Below, one piece after another: positions 43,307 through 50,961 of a stretch of 64,000 nucleotides of DNA. Where the stretch lies: positions 4,464,001 through 4,528,000 of the forward strand of contig NZ_CP117879.1 of assembly GCF_028736155.1 (NCBI RefSeq), in the 5' to 3' direction. A model generated the notes under the pieces. The model ran no database searches, had not been told where the DNA came from, and worked only from the letters and a program-made list of their open reading frames with translations. Both the position numbers and the translations under genes were made by a program. The DNA comes from Flavobacterium sp. KACC 22763. GTDB lineage: Bacteria > Bacteroidota > Bacteroidia > Flavobacteriales > Flavobacteriaceae. The number at the start of each line of letters is the position of its first letter. The first letter of the stretch is position 1.

Positions 43307-44263
43307 CTATAATTCAAGTTTTTTCCCTTGCTCAGGATAAATAATCTTCAATCCTAAATCATTTTGCGCTTTTAATTGCTCTTTAATTTTGGCAATATTC
43401 TTTGCTGGAGGTTTCAAATGTGTGATGATGATTTTAAAGTTTTCTAGAGAACCTTTTCCTGCCAAATCTTCTAAAACATGAAGCTCTTTCATCAAATAAT
43501 TTGGAGTTAAATGACCAAATAGAAATTTATCTGGCTGTTCATTTGGGAACGAAACTTCAATAAAAATTCCTTTCAATTGTTTGGTTTTAACCAATGGAGC
43601 AACTGCTGTCCATAAATTACGAAGATTATTGCTTTTTTCTACTTCATCTGGGCCAGTGTCTCCTAAATACAAGGCATAATCTTCGTTGTTTTTAATTAGG
43701 AAAGCGGTACTCTCAAACGGATTAACATGGCTTAAAGAAAATGCTTTAACTGTCATTTTGGTGTTAGTTAAAGAAGTTTCTTCTCCCAAATTTAAAGTCT
43801 GAAAATGGTATTTTTTTAAAGGAAATCCTGGTCCTGCGTCTCCAAAATTAGCCCAAGTCTGATCGTTAAAATAATGGTTTTCCATCATTTCCATGCATTT
43901 ATTTGTAGCATAAACTGTTTTAGAAGAATCAGCAGGAGAGTTAATTATCAAACCAGAAACATGATCTAAATGTGCATGAGAAATCAAATATCCTTTGATA
44001 TATTTTCGTAAAACTTCGCTTGTAGAAACTTTAAAAGTTTTCTTTTCTATTGCTTTTTCTATTCCAGCATTTACAGTTCCAGCGTCAAGACAGATATAAT
44101 CGGTTGTGCTGGATGGAGCGATTAAATAAGCTGAAAGATTTTTTTCGTCAATACCTCCCATTACTCCTAATGGAACTACAGAGAAAGAGGTTTTTTCTTT
44201 TTGGGAAAAAGCATTATTTGTCATTAAAAGGATGCAAAGGAAAAAGCGATGGAAATTATTCAT
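43307..44263 (-). CDS. Class II cyclic-nucleotide phosphodiesterase, exported
   Basis: A 318-residue metallo-beta-lactamase-fold protein of the class II cAMP phosphodiesterase family (relatives: yeast PDE1, Dictyostelium PdsA, Vibrio CpdP). Family features are FSVVPLGVMGGIDEKNLSAYL, the motif ISHAHLDHVSGL, LYLGDTGPDE, FIEVSFPNEQ and FGHLTPNYLMKEL. I chose the ATG at 44263 (MNNFHRFFLCILLMTNNAFS), which gives a clean signal peptide; an ATG at 44314 adds 17 residues. The product should therefore be periplasmic, where it would hydrolyse external cyclic nucleotides. Confidence 0.88.
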   Translation of the reverse strand: MNNFHRFFLCILLMTNNAFSQKEKTSFSVVPLGVMGGIDEKNLSAYLIAPSSTTDYICLDAGTVNAGIEKAIEKKTFKVSTSEVLRKYIKGYLISHAHLDHVSGLIINSPADSSKTVYATNKCMEMMENHYFNDQTWANFGDAGPGFPLKKYHFQTLNLGEETSLTNTKMTVKAFSLSHVNPFESTAFLIKNNEDYALYLGDTGPDEVEKSNNLRNLWTAVAPLVKTKQLKGIFIEVSFPNEQPDKFLFGHLTPNYLMKELHVLEDLAGKGSLENFKIIITHLKPPAKNIAKIKEQLKAQNDLGLKIIYPEQGKKLEL

Positions 44264-44315
44264 ATTCAAAAAAATTAGAATTGCAAATTTCATCAATAAA
44301 GAGAAATAAAGCACT

Positions 44316-44323
44316 TAATTTTG
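44316..44323 (+). promoter_or_regulatory. -7 promoter element of the TIMP-like gene
   Basis: TAATTTTG fits TAnnTTTG and lies 54 bases before the ATG at 44378. A second near match, TAAATTTA, is at 44347-44354. Confidence 0.45.
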
Positions 44324-44377
44324 GAAAAAATCATATTAATTAATTCCTAAATTTACATTTAACTAAAAATTGATAGA

Positions 44378-45001
44378 ATGATTAGAAAAGTACTATTTGT
44401 ACTGTTTTTGTTTTTAATGAGCTCAGAAGTATATTGCTGTGATTGCTCGGAAAAACCATCAATAGAAGAAAATTGGGAGTTAGCTCATCAGGTTTTTATT
44501 GGTAAAATTATTAAAGTAGACAGTTTATTGTATGGAAGTTATGGACAAAAGGTTTACGTGTTTTCTGTAAAAATTAGTAAATCATATAAAGGAGAAATCT
44601 TTCCTGGTTATGAGTATAGAGATCTATTGGCTAATGGTTCAGGATCATGTGATAATTATTTCGATATTGGGGAAGAATATCTAATCTATTCTAATCGTAA
44701 TAATTATGCATTAAGTAGTTCAATGTGTTGTAGAACAGCTTTGTTGAAAAATGTAGACTTAGAAGAATTGGCAGTTTTAGACAAGTTGAATAAGGTCTAT
44801 CTAAACGATAATGAAGTTAAAGTTTCTAAACTTCGTAATGACCTTGACTATCAAATAGATTTAATCAAAAATTCATTTCAAGAAAAATTAAAGAGAAAAG
44901 ATTTAACGATTTATATTTTATCATTACTAAGCGTTATTCTCTTGGTAATTCTTCTTATATTATTTTTCAAAAAGAAAAGAAGTTTTAAAAGAAATAATTA
45001 A
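44378..45001 (+). CDS. TIMP/netrin-like domain membrane protein
   Basis: A 207-residue protein: signal peptide (VLFVLFLFLMSSEVYC), a cysteine-containing extracytoplasmic domain (about 20-125), a short helical linker, and a C-terminal membrane segment (about 177-197) followed by KKKRSFKRNN. The exported domain starts CCDCSEKPSIEENWELAHQV and continues FIGKIIKVD, FSVKISKSYKG, SGSCDNYFDIGEEYLIYS and SMCCRTA; this order of Cys motifs resembles the OB-fold of tissue inhibitors of metalloproteinases and their bacterial relatives. An inhibitor role is not shown. The C-terminal anchor with a basic tail leaves the domain in the periplasm. Confidence 0.72.
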   Translation: MIRKVLFVLFLFLMSSEVYCCDCSEKPSIEENWELAHQVFIGKIIKVDSLLYGSYGQKVYVFSVKISKSYKGEIFPGYEYRDLLANGSGSCDNYFDIGEEYLIYSNRNNYALSSSMCCRTALLKNVDLEELAVLDKLNKVYLNDNEVKVSKLRNDLDYQIDLIKNSFQEKLKRKDLTIYILSLLSVILLVILLILFFKKKRSFKRNN

Positions 45002-45068
45002 TTTATAATTCAATTCTAAAAGAATATCTTTACATAAAAATATAACAATTTTAACTAAAAAAGTTACA

Positions 45069-46622
45069 ATGGCAACAATAGCATCGCAATTTGGAATGAA
45101 GGAAGCTCTTGAAAAATTGGGCATCAAGACAATAAATGAAGGAACATCAACAGGAATTAATAATTTTTCATCTGGAGAAATTCTAGAAAGTTATTCACCA
45201 GTTGATGGGAAATTAATTGCTTCGGTAAAAATGTCAACGGCAGCAGATTACGAAAAAGCAATTCAAACGGCAGCAGAAGCTTTTAAAACTTTTAGATTAA
45301 TTCCTGCTCCACAGCGTGGTGAAATTGTACGTCAGTTTGGAGAAAAATTGAGACAAAATAAAGAAGCACTTGGTAAATTGGTTTCTTATGAAATGGGAAA
45401 ATCATTGCAGGAAGGTTTTGGAGAAGTTCAGGAAATGATTGATATCTGTGACTTTGCAGTTGGTTTATCTCGTCAGCTCCACGGATTAACAATGCATTCT
45501 GAAAGACCAGGACATAGAATGTATGAACAATATCATCCGTTGGGAATTGTCGGAATCATTTCGGCGTTTAATTTTCCAGTTGCAGTTTGGTCTTGGAACA
45601 CAGCTTTAGCTTGGATTTCTGGTGATGTTTGCGTTTGGAAACCTTCTGAAAAAACACCTCTTTGCGGTATTGCCTGCCAGAATATCATCGCTCAGGTTAT
45701 TAAAGAAAACAATCTTCCAGAAGGAATTTCGTGTTTAATAAACGGCGATTATAAAATAGGAGAGTTGTTGTCAGCAGATACTCGTATTCCGCTTATTTCA
45801 GCTACAGGTTCAACTAGAATGGGAAAAATTGTAGCGCAAACTGTGGCAGGAAGATTAGGTAAATCATTGTTAGAATTAGGAGGTAATAATGCTATTATTG
45901 TTACTCCAGATGCCGATATTAAAATGACAGTTATTGGTGCAGTTTTCGGAGCTGTTGGAACAGCTGGACAAAGATGTACTTCTACTAGAAGACTGATTAT
46001 TCACGAAAGTATTTATGATAAGGTAAAAGATGCATTAGTTGCGGCTTATAAACAATTACGAATCGGAAATCCGCTTGACGAGAAGAATCATGTTGGACCA
46101 CTAATTGATACTCATGCTGTTGAAATGTATGCATCGGCGTTAAATAAAGTAGTTGCCGAAGGTGGAAAAATCCTTGTTGAAGGAGGAGTATTATCTGGTG
46201 AAGGTTATGAAAGTGGCTGTTATGTAAAACCTGCAATTGCAGAAGCCCAAAATTCATTTGAAATCGTACAGCATGAAACCTTTGCTCCAGTTTTGTATTT
46301 AATTAAATATTCTGGTGAAGTAGAAAATGCCATCGAAATTCAAAATGGAGTTGCACAAGGATTATCTTCTGCAATTATGACGAATAATTTACGTGAAGCA
46401 GAAAGGTTTTTATCTGCAACAGGTTCTGACTGCGGAATTGCAAACGTAAACATAGGAACTTCTGGTGCTGAAATTGGAGGTGCTTTTGGAGGTGAAAAAG
46501 AAACGGGTGGAGGACGTGAATCAGGATCTGATGCTTGGAAAATTTATATGCGACGTCAAACTAATACAATCAACTATACAACAAATCTTCCGCTTGCGCA
46601 GGGAATTAAATTTGATTTGTAA
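45069..46622 (+). CDS. Aldehyde dehydrogenase, alpha-aminoadipic semialdehyde (ALDH7) type
   Basis: A 517-residue NAD-dependent aldehyde dehydrogenase. The catalytic Cys lies in GTAGQRCTSTRR and the general base Glu in LLELGGNNAI; the cofactor site is ISATGSTRMG and the substrate end is GGAFGGEKETGGGRESGSD. The sequence pattern (NFPVAVWSWNTALAWISGD and PLCGIACQNI) matches ALDH7, which oxidises alpha-aminoadipate semialdehyde in lysine breakdown. Length fits. It is cytosolic, monocistronic, and followed by a terminator. A near-consensus -7 element TATCTTTA is present just upstream (about 45026). Confidence 0.9.
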   Translation: MATIASQFGMKEALEKLGIKTINEGTSTGINNFSSGEILESYSPVDGKLIASVKMSTAADYEKAIQTAAEAFKTFRLIPAPQRGEIVRQFGEKLRQNKEALGKLVSYEMGKSLQEGFGEVQEMIDICDFAVGLSRQLHGLTMHSERPGHRMYEQYHPLGIVGIISAFNFPVAVWSWNTALAWISGDVCVWKPSEKTPLCGIACQNIIAQVIKENNLPEGISCLINGDYKIGELLSADTRIPLISATGSTRMGKIVAQTVAGRLGKSLLELGGNNAIIVTPDADIKMTVIGAVFGAVGTAGQRCTSTRRLIIHESIYDKVKDALVAAYKQLRIGNPLDEKNHVGPLIDTHAVEMYASALNKVVAEGGKILVEGGVLSGEGYESGCYVKPAIAEAQNSFEIVQHETFAPVLYLIKYSGEVENAIEIQNGVAQGLSSAIMTNNLREAERFLSATGSDCGIANVNIGTSGAEIGGAFGGEKETGGGRESGSDAWKIYMRRQTNTINYTTNLPLAQGIKFDL

Positions 46623-46641
46623 TTCATAATATTTGAAATAA

Positions 46642-46671
46642 AAAAAGGCTTCCAATTTTGGAAGCCTTTTT
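46642..46671. terminator. Bidirectional terminator between ALDH and pectate lyase genes
   Basis: A 12-bp inverted repeat (46642-46653 with 46660-46671; AAGGCTTCC/GGAAGCCTT) with A- and T-runs lies between two converging genes. Confidence 0.9.
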
Positions 46672-46686
46672 AAGTTAATTTAGTTT

Positions 46687-49545
46687 TTATTTTTTAATTA
46701 GTGTTTGGTTAAATGATCCATCGACAGTATAAATTTTGGCTAGGTAAGTGCCAGGAATTAAACTGCTTGTATCAATGCTTTGAGAATTTCCAGAATTAAT
46801 CACTAGATTTCCAGATATATTATAGATAAGTACTTTTTGTACTTTTTGTTCAGGATCTGATAAGTATAAAGTGTCTGAAAGTGGATTCGGATATAAGATT
46901 ATTTGTGAAGTTTCTGTGCTTTCTTTCTCAGCAGTTTCAGTTGCTACAGCCATTCTTAAAGTAGTTCCACTGTAAACTGTGCTGATGTAGAATAGATTTG
47001 CAACAGAACCTTTTGTTATAGTGTGAGAACCAGCAGCAATTGAAGCCGTTACGATACCTGCTGATGCCGTATAAGAAACATTATCTACTTTGATGGTTCC
47101 AGTAAAACTTGAGTCGAAAACCAAAGTTAAAGTAGACGCACTTGTTGTTGTATACGTTATAGATGTGCTTGATTCTATTTTTAGACGCTCAGTAAGTGTT
47201 AGTCCATTGTAAGTTACAGAACCTGGAGTTGAATTCATATTTCCTGTAATAGAGTAGAATGTACTTGTTTTACCTGATGTAGTAAAATTATGTAATTCAG
47301 ATCCTCCACCTGAACCTGTAGTAACTGTTATTGTTCCTGATGCAGACACTGGTGTTCCAGCTGTTCCAGAAGTTGTTACAGTATAAGAAACATTTGCAGT
47401 TGGAGTTCCGGTGATAGTGATAGTCTTTGCAGTTGTATTTTTTACAAAAGAAAGTCCAGAAGCAGGTAATCCAGTTACAGATGCATCTGTAGCGTTTCCG
47501 CCCCAAGTAAATACAATCGAAGCAATAGCAGTTCCAGAAGAAACAGTTTGGCTATTATTCCCAGATGAAGTTAATGTTTGCGTTCCAGCTGGAGTTACTG
47601 TTACAGTTCCAGAACCAGTAGCTGGGGAACCACTAGTTCCAGAAGTTGCAATGGAGTACGAAACTGTTGCAGTTGGCGTACCTGAAATAGTGATAGTTTT
47701 TGCTGTTGCATTTTTTACAAAAGATAAGCCAGAAGCAGGTAATCCTGTTACGGTTGCATCAGTTGCATCTCCGCCCCATGTAAATACTATTGATGAAATT
47801 GCTGTTCCGCTAACAACTGTTTGATTGTTGTTTGAAGCAGAAGTTAAAGTTAAAGTTTGTGTTCCAGCAGGAGGATTCCCTTCACCTTGTACGGCAACTA
47901 AAGTTCCAGTGTAGTTTGTAAGAGCTGTTTTTAAAGCTGTAATAACTAGAGAAGAAGTATCATCTGTGGCATTATTAAATGTCCATTTCAAATCTCCTCC
48001 AGAAACACGTCCTGCATATTGAGTAGTTTTTGTCTTTGCAGCGGCTGGAGTATCGATAGTTAAATTTTTCACATACAAATTAGCATCTGTATCGAAGTTG
48101 TTATAGACATTAGCACCAGATTTAGATTTTACAGAACTGCTTACCACTTCTCCTCTTGTTGCAGCTACATATGCGTCAAAATCTGTTGTAGAGCTTATTT
48201 TTCCGGAGATATTGTACAACGGATTTGGATCATTGTAAGCTACAAAACGCATGTTGTTTGTTCCGTTAGAAGCGTCAAAAGTATTATTGAAAGCTTTTAT
48301 ACTTCCTCCAGCTTCGCCAGAAAATGTTCCCATTGTTCCTGCATTATTCACTTGATTAGCTTCGTCCCAAATGTCAGAACCTTGAAGAGAAGTTAGCATT
48401 GGGTGCTTGCTATTTCTATAATAATTTCCTTCAACGAAAAGTGAAGATCCCATAGTTGATCCTGCTCCATATTTTGAAACTCCATCATAATAGTTGTTGT
48501 AAATATGAGCTGAATAATAACGTACACGAGGATGACGAGAATCTGAGTGATCAAACCAGTTGTGGTGATAAGTGATGTACAGTCCTGACGTTGTCCCTTC
48601 GCTTAATCCTAAAAGACTTGCTTTTCCATTATCCCAGAAATGGTTGTAAGATAATGTGATATAAGTCGAAGTCTTATTATCTAATGCTCCGTCACCTTTT
48701 ATCTGGTCAGCATCGCTTCCTGCATTTCCGTAGAACAAGTCACAGTTGTGGACCCAAACGTGGTCATTATCCTGCTGCATTCCTACGTTATCGCCTGCAG
48801 TACTATCGCAGTTCATAAATCCAAGATTGCTCACTTCGATGTTTGAAGCAGATTTTAATCTAACGCCCCATCCATTTGCAACGGCATCATCTCCAATACC
48901 TTCAATGGTAACGTAACTAGAAGCATTGTTTGCATTTTCAATAACAACGTCACCACCTTCCATAACGGTCATGTCAGTGATATTCCCAATTAAACGAATG
49001 ATAAACGGACGTGTATCTTTTCCTTTTTTTATTGCATAAAGAATATTTTGTAAACCAATGCAAGGATTTGCACTAGCTCCAGTAATATTCATTGAAATAG
49101 TGTTTTTAGTGTTTTGGGTAATGTAAAGAATCACAGCATTGTCTTTTGGAGTTCCATCTGCTTTGTATCCTCCAGGAACACGGCCACCTTCAAATGCAAA
49201 TCCGTTTCTGTCTTGTGCACTTACAGTTAGATTGCCAGTTGTAGCTCCAGTGCCTTCAACACCATTTACTACGGGTTTAACTTTTACAGTATACGTTCCG
49301 GCTTTAAGACCTGGAATATCAGCACGAAAATAAGAGCCATAACTTCTAATAAGCTGGTCATCTATTTTCTGATCTGTAAATCCGTTTCCTGTGTAATACA
49401 CATTATAGGTTTGGGCACCACTGACTGGCTGCCATTTTACAAAAGCAGATTCCAGCCAGCCAGAAGCTTCATTAATTTGGATGGTTTGGGCCCATAATTG
49501 AACTGTCATAAGAAAGACAGCCACGAAAAGTAGGTTTTTCTTCAT
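46687..49545 (-). CDS. Secreted PL1 pectate lyase with T9SS sorting domain
   Basis: A 952-residue secreted enzyme that cleaves polygalacturonate by beta-elimination. The signal peptide is MKKNLLFVAVFLMTVQLWAQ; an FN3-like domain follows (about 25-110), then the PL1 right-handed beta-helix (about 115-450) with calcium-site residues in GSDADQIKGDG and the catalytic Arg region DHSDSRHPRVR. Two nearly identical Ig-like repeats (about 562-650 and 653-742, ASGLSFVKN shared), a beta-sandwich of unknown type (about 745-860) and a T9SS sorting domain (about 880-952, YPNPLSDTLYLSD) complete it. No transporter gene for its products is adjacent. A -7 element and an operator-like palindrome lie upstream. 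Confidence 0.93.
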   Translation of the reverse strand: MKKNLLFVAVFLMTVQLWAQTIQINEASGWLESAFVKWQPVSGAQTYNVYYTGNGFTDQKIDDQLIRSYGSYFRADIPGLKAGTYTVKVKPVVNGVEGTGATTGNLTVSAQDRNGFAFEGGRVPGGYKADGTPKDNAVILYITQNTKNTISMNITGASANPCIGLQNILYAIKKGKDTRPFIIRLIGNITDMTVMEGGDVVIENANNASSYVTIEGIGDDAVANGWGVRLKSASNIEVSNLGFMNCDSTAGDNVGMQQDNDHVWVHNCDLFYGNAGSDADQIKGDGALDNKTSTYITLSYNHFWDNGKASLLGLSEGTTSGLYITYHHNWFDHSDSRHPRVRYYSAHIYNNYYDGVSKYGAGSTMGSSLFVEGNYYRNSKHPMLTSLQGSDIWDEANQVNNAGTMGTFSGEAGGSIKAFNNTFDASNGTNNMRFVAYNDPNPLYNISGKISSTTDFDAYVAATRGEVVSSSVKSKSGANVYNNFDTDANLYVKNLTIDTPAAAKTKTTQYAGRVSGGDLKWTFNNATDDTSSLVITALKTALTNYTGTLVAVQGEGNPPAGTQTLTLTSASNNNQTVVSGTAISSIVFTWGGDATDATVTGLPASGLSFVKNATAKTITISGTPTATVSYSIATSGTSGSPATGSGTVTVTPAGTQTLTSSGNNSQTVSSGTAIASIVFTWGGNATDASVTGLPASGLSFVKNTTAKTITITGTPTANVSYTVTTSGTAGTPVSASGTITVTTGSGGGSELHNFTTSGKTSTFYSITGNMNSTPGSVTYNGLTLTERLKIESSTSITYTTTSASTLTLVFDSSFTGTIKVDNVSYTASAGIVTASIAAGSHTITKGSVANLFYISTVYSGTTLRMAVATETAEKESTETSQIILYPNPLSDTLYLSDPEQKVQKVLIYNISGNLVINSGNSQSIDTSSLIPGTYLAKIYTVDGSFNQTLIKK

Positions 49546-49613
49546 AAGGTTTGTTTAAGATAGTTAATAAAATAAGTAAGTGGTTTTTTACTTCCGATTC
49601 CAAGTGGTTTAAT

Positions 49614-49627
49614 TGTAATCGATTACA
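49614..49627. promoter_or_regulatory. Operator-like palindrome O1 of the pectate lyase gene
   Basis: TGTAATCGATTACA is a perfect 14-base palindrome with a central CG, the layout of LacI-family operators. On the minus strand it directly follows the -7 element at 49635-49628, so it covers the predicted transcription start. Confidence 0.65.
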
Positions 49628-49635
49628 CAAAATTA
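49628..49635 (-). promoter_or_regulatory. -7 promoter element of the pectate lyase gene
   Basis: The minus strand reads TAATTTTG (TAnnTTTG), about 83 bases upstream of the start at 49545 and immediately adjacent to palindrome O1. Confidence 0.6.
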
Positions 49636-49715
49636 TATATTAATTTTTAATACTATAATTTTTTTACTAAAAAAAAGAGGATACGTGAAAAAATTTGCTT
49701 TTAAAATAGTAAAAA

Positions 49716-49729
49716 TGTAATTAATTGCA
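49716..49729. promoter_or_regulatory. Operator-like palindrome O2 (one mismatch)
   Basis: TGTAATTAATTGCA matches TGTAATnnATTACA at all but one position. It lies 19 bases (centre to centre) from O3. Confidence 0.4.
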
Positions 49730-49734
49730 TTAAT

Positions 49735-49748
49735 TGTAATTTATTACA
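49735..49748. promoter_or_regulatory. Operator-like palindrome O3
   Basis: TGTAATTTATTACA has the same 6-base arms as O1 around a different centre. The O1-O3 centre distance is 121 bases. A fourth, weaker relative lies near 49845-49859. Confidence 0.55.
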
Positions 49749-49972
49749 CATCATCTATTAAGTACGGAAAGCCGTATTTTTCTCGCTTTTTTAAATTTTA
49801 AACGTTAAACAAAAAGAATAAAAAGGATCTGTAATTTTTTTTTATTACAATAAATTACATTTTACTTTTTGTAGGAAATTAATTGGTTTTGTGTTTTAAA
49901 TAAGGGATTATTCTTAGAAGATTTAGTTAGAATATTGAATTGATTTTCAAAATTTAATCTATAGCAATAAAA

Positions 49973-50004
49973 AAGGCCCTTTTGATTTTACTCAAAAGGG
50001 CCTT
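49973..50004 (-). terminator. Terminator of the Bax-inhibitor-1 gene
   Basis: A 13-bp inverted repeat (49973-49985 with 49992-50004; AAGGCCCTTTTGA) is followed on the minus strand by a T-run and lies about 20 bases beyond the stop at 50024. Confidence 0.88.
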
Positions 50005-50023
50005 CAATTTATAATAAGGACAA

Positions 50024-50797
50024 TTAGTCTTTGCTAGAAAGTTTTAATAGAAGTCTTAGGAATTCGATATACAACCAAACCAATGTAATCATTAATCCCA
50101 TGGCTCCAAACCATTCCATATATTTTGGCATTTTTTCTCTGGCTCCTTTTTCAATTAAATCAAAATCTAAGAAAAGGTTAAGAGCTGCAATAATGATAAC
50201 AAAAACACTGATACCGATACTCATCATAGAATTTCCATAATGAACAGGCGTCCAGCTGCTTGACAACATTGATACAACCCAAGAAATTAAATAATAAGTT
50301 GCAATTGCCAATGTTGCGGCAACCACAACAGATTTGAACTGTTCAGTAACTTTAACAATTTTAAATTTGTATAAACCGAGGCAGACTAAGAAAGTAACAA
50401 GAGTTGCTCCAACTGCATTAATTACAATTCCAGGAACTTTTAATTCAAATATTGCAGAAATACCTCCTATAAATAATCCTTCAAATAAAGCATATCCCGG
50501 CGCTAGGTAAGGAGATAACTGTGGTTTGAACGAAGAAACTAATACCAAAATGAAACCAACAATTGCTCCTCCTATTGTAGGAAGCATTGGGTTCATTCCA
50601 TTAAAAGTCATCCACCATGTCACCATAGCAGCACCGCATAAGATTAGAAATAAGATTGCTGTTTTGTTAATTGTTCCAGACACCGTCATTTCTTGATTGT
50701 AATCAATAATTTGAGCTTGGTGTACTTCTGTTCTTGGTTCAGCATTTGATGAGAAACGCTTACTGTTTAAAAATGGATTTTTTGAATTAAAGTTCAT
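50024..50797 (-). CDS. Bax inhibitor-1/YccA family membrane protein
   Basis: A 257-residue integral membrane protein. A soluble N-terminal part (about 1-45) precedes seven hydrophobic segments, with the family features YALFEGLFIGGISAIFE and LNLFLDFDLIEKGAREKMPK, where the Asp residues of the pH-sensitive site lie. Members conduct or regulate calcium leak, or protect membrane proteases; in bacteria the role is not settled. It has its own promoter and terminator and is separate from the nuo operon. Confidence 0.9.
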   Translation of the reverse strand: MNFNSKNPFLNSKRFSSNAEPRTEVHQAQIIDYNQEMTVSGTINKTAILFLILCGAAMVTWWMTFNGMNPMLPTIGGAIVGFILVLVSSFKPQLSPYLAPGYALFEGLFIGGISAIFELKVPGIVINAVGATLVTFLVCLGLYKFKIVKVTEQFKSVVVAATLAIATYYLISWVVSMLSSSWTPVHYGNSMMSIGISVFVIIIAALNLFLDFDLIEKGAREKMPKYMEWFGAMGLMITLVWLYIEFLRLLLKLSSKD

Positions 50798-50820
50798 ATT
50801 TTAATACATTTAATTGAATT

Positions 50821-50828
50821 CAAATATA
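50821..50828 (-). promoter_or_regulatory. -7 promoter element of the Bax-inhibitor-1 gene
   Basis: The minus strand reads TATATTTG (TAnnTTTG), 24 bases upstream of the ATG at 50797. Confidence 0.6.
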
Positions 50829-50902
50829 TGGAGATTTTTTGAAGTGCAATTGCGGGAAAGAATTTTTTAACATGAATTTCTGTTCTTTATTTAGGACATA
50901 AA

Positions 50903-50935
50903 AAAAATCCATTAAAACTGATTTAATGGATTTTT
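50903..50935 (-). terminator. Terminator of the nuo operon
   Basis: A 14-bp inverted repeat (50903-50916 with 50922-50935; ATCCATTAAA core) with a 5-base loop is followed by a T-run on the minus strand, 26 bases after the nuoN stop. Confidence 0.88.
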
Positions 50936-50961
50936 GAATATTTTAATTTAAAGAAATTATC

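Larger units (their letters stand above)
49546..50023. other. Regulatory region of the pectate lyase gene
   Basis: The very AT-rich 478-base region contains the pectate lyase promoter and operator-like palindromes (49614-49748), a small hairpin TACGG-AAAG-CCGTA (49763-49776) and, at the far end, the terminator of the Bax-inhibitor gene (49973-50004). No gene was seen. Confidence 0.7.

Noticed and set aside
47411..47824. 137-codon plus-strand open frame
   Set aside because: Antisense to the two Ig-like repeats of the pectate lyase gene, with a repetitive mirror composition.
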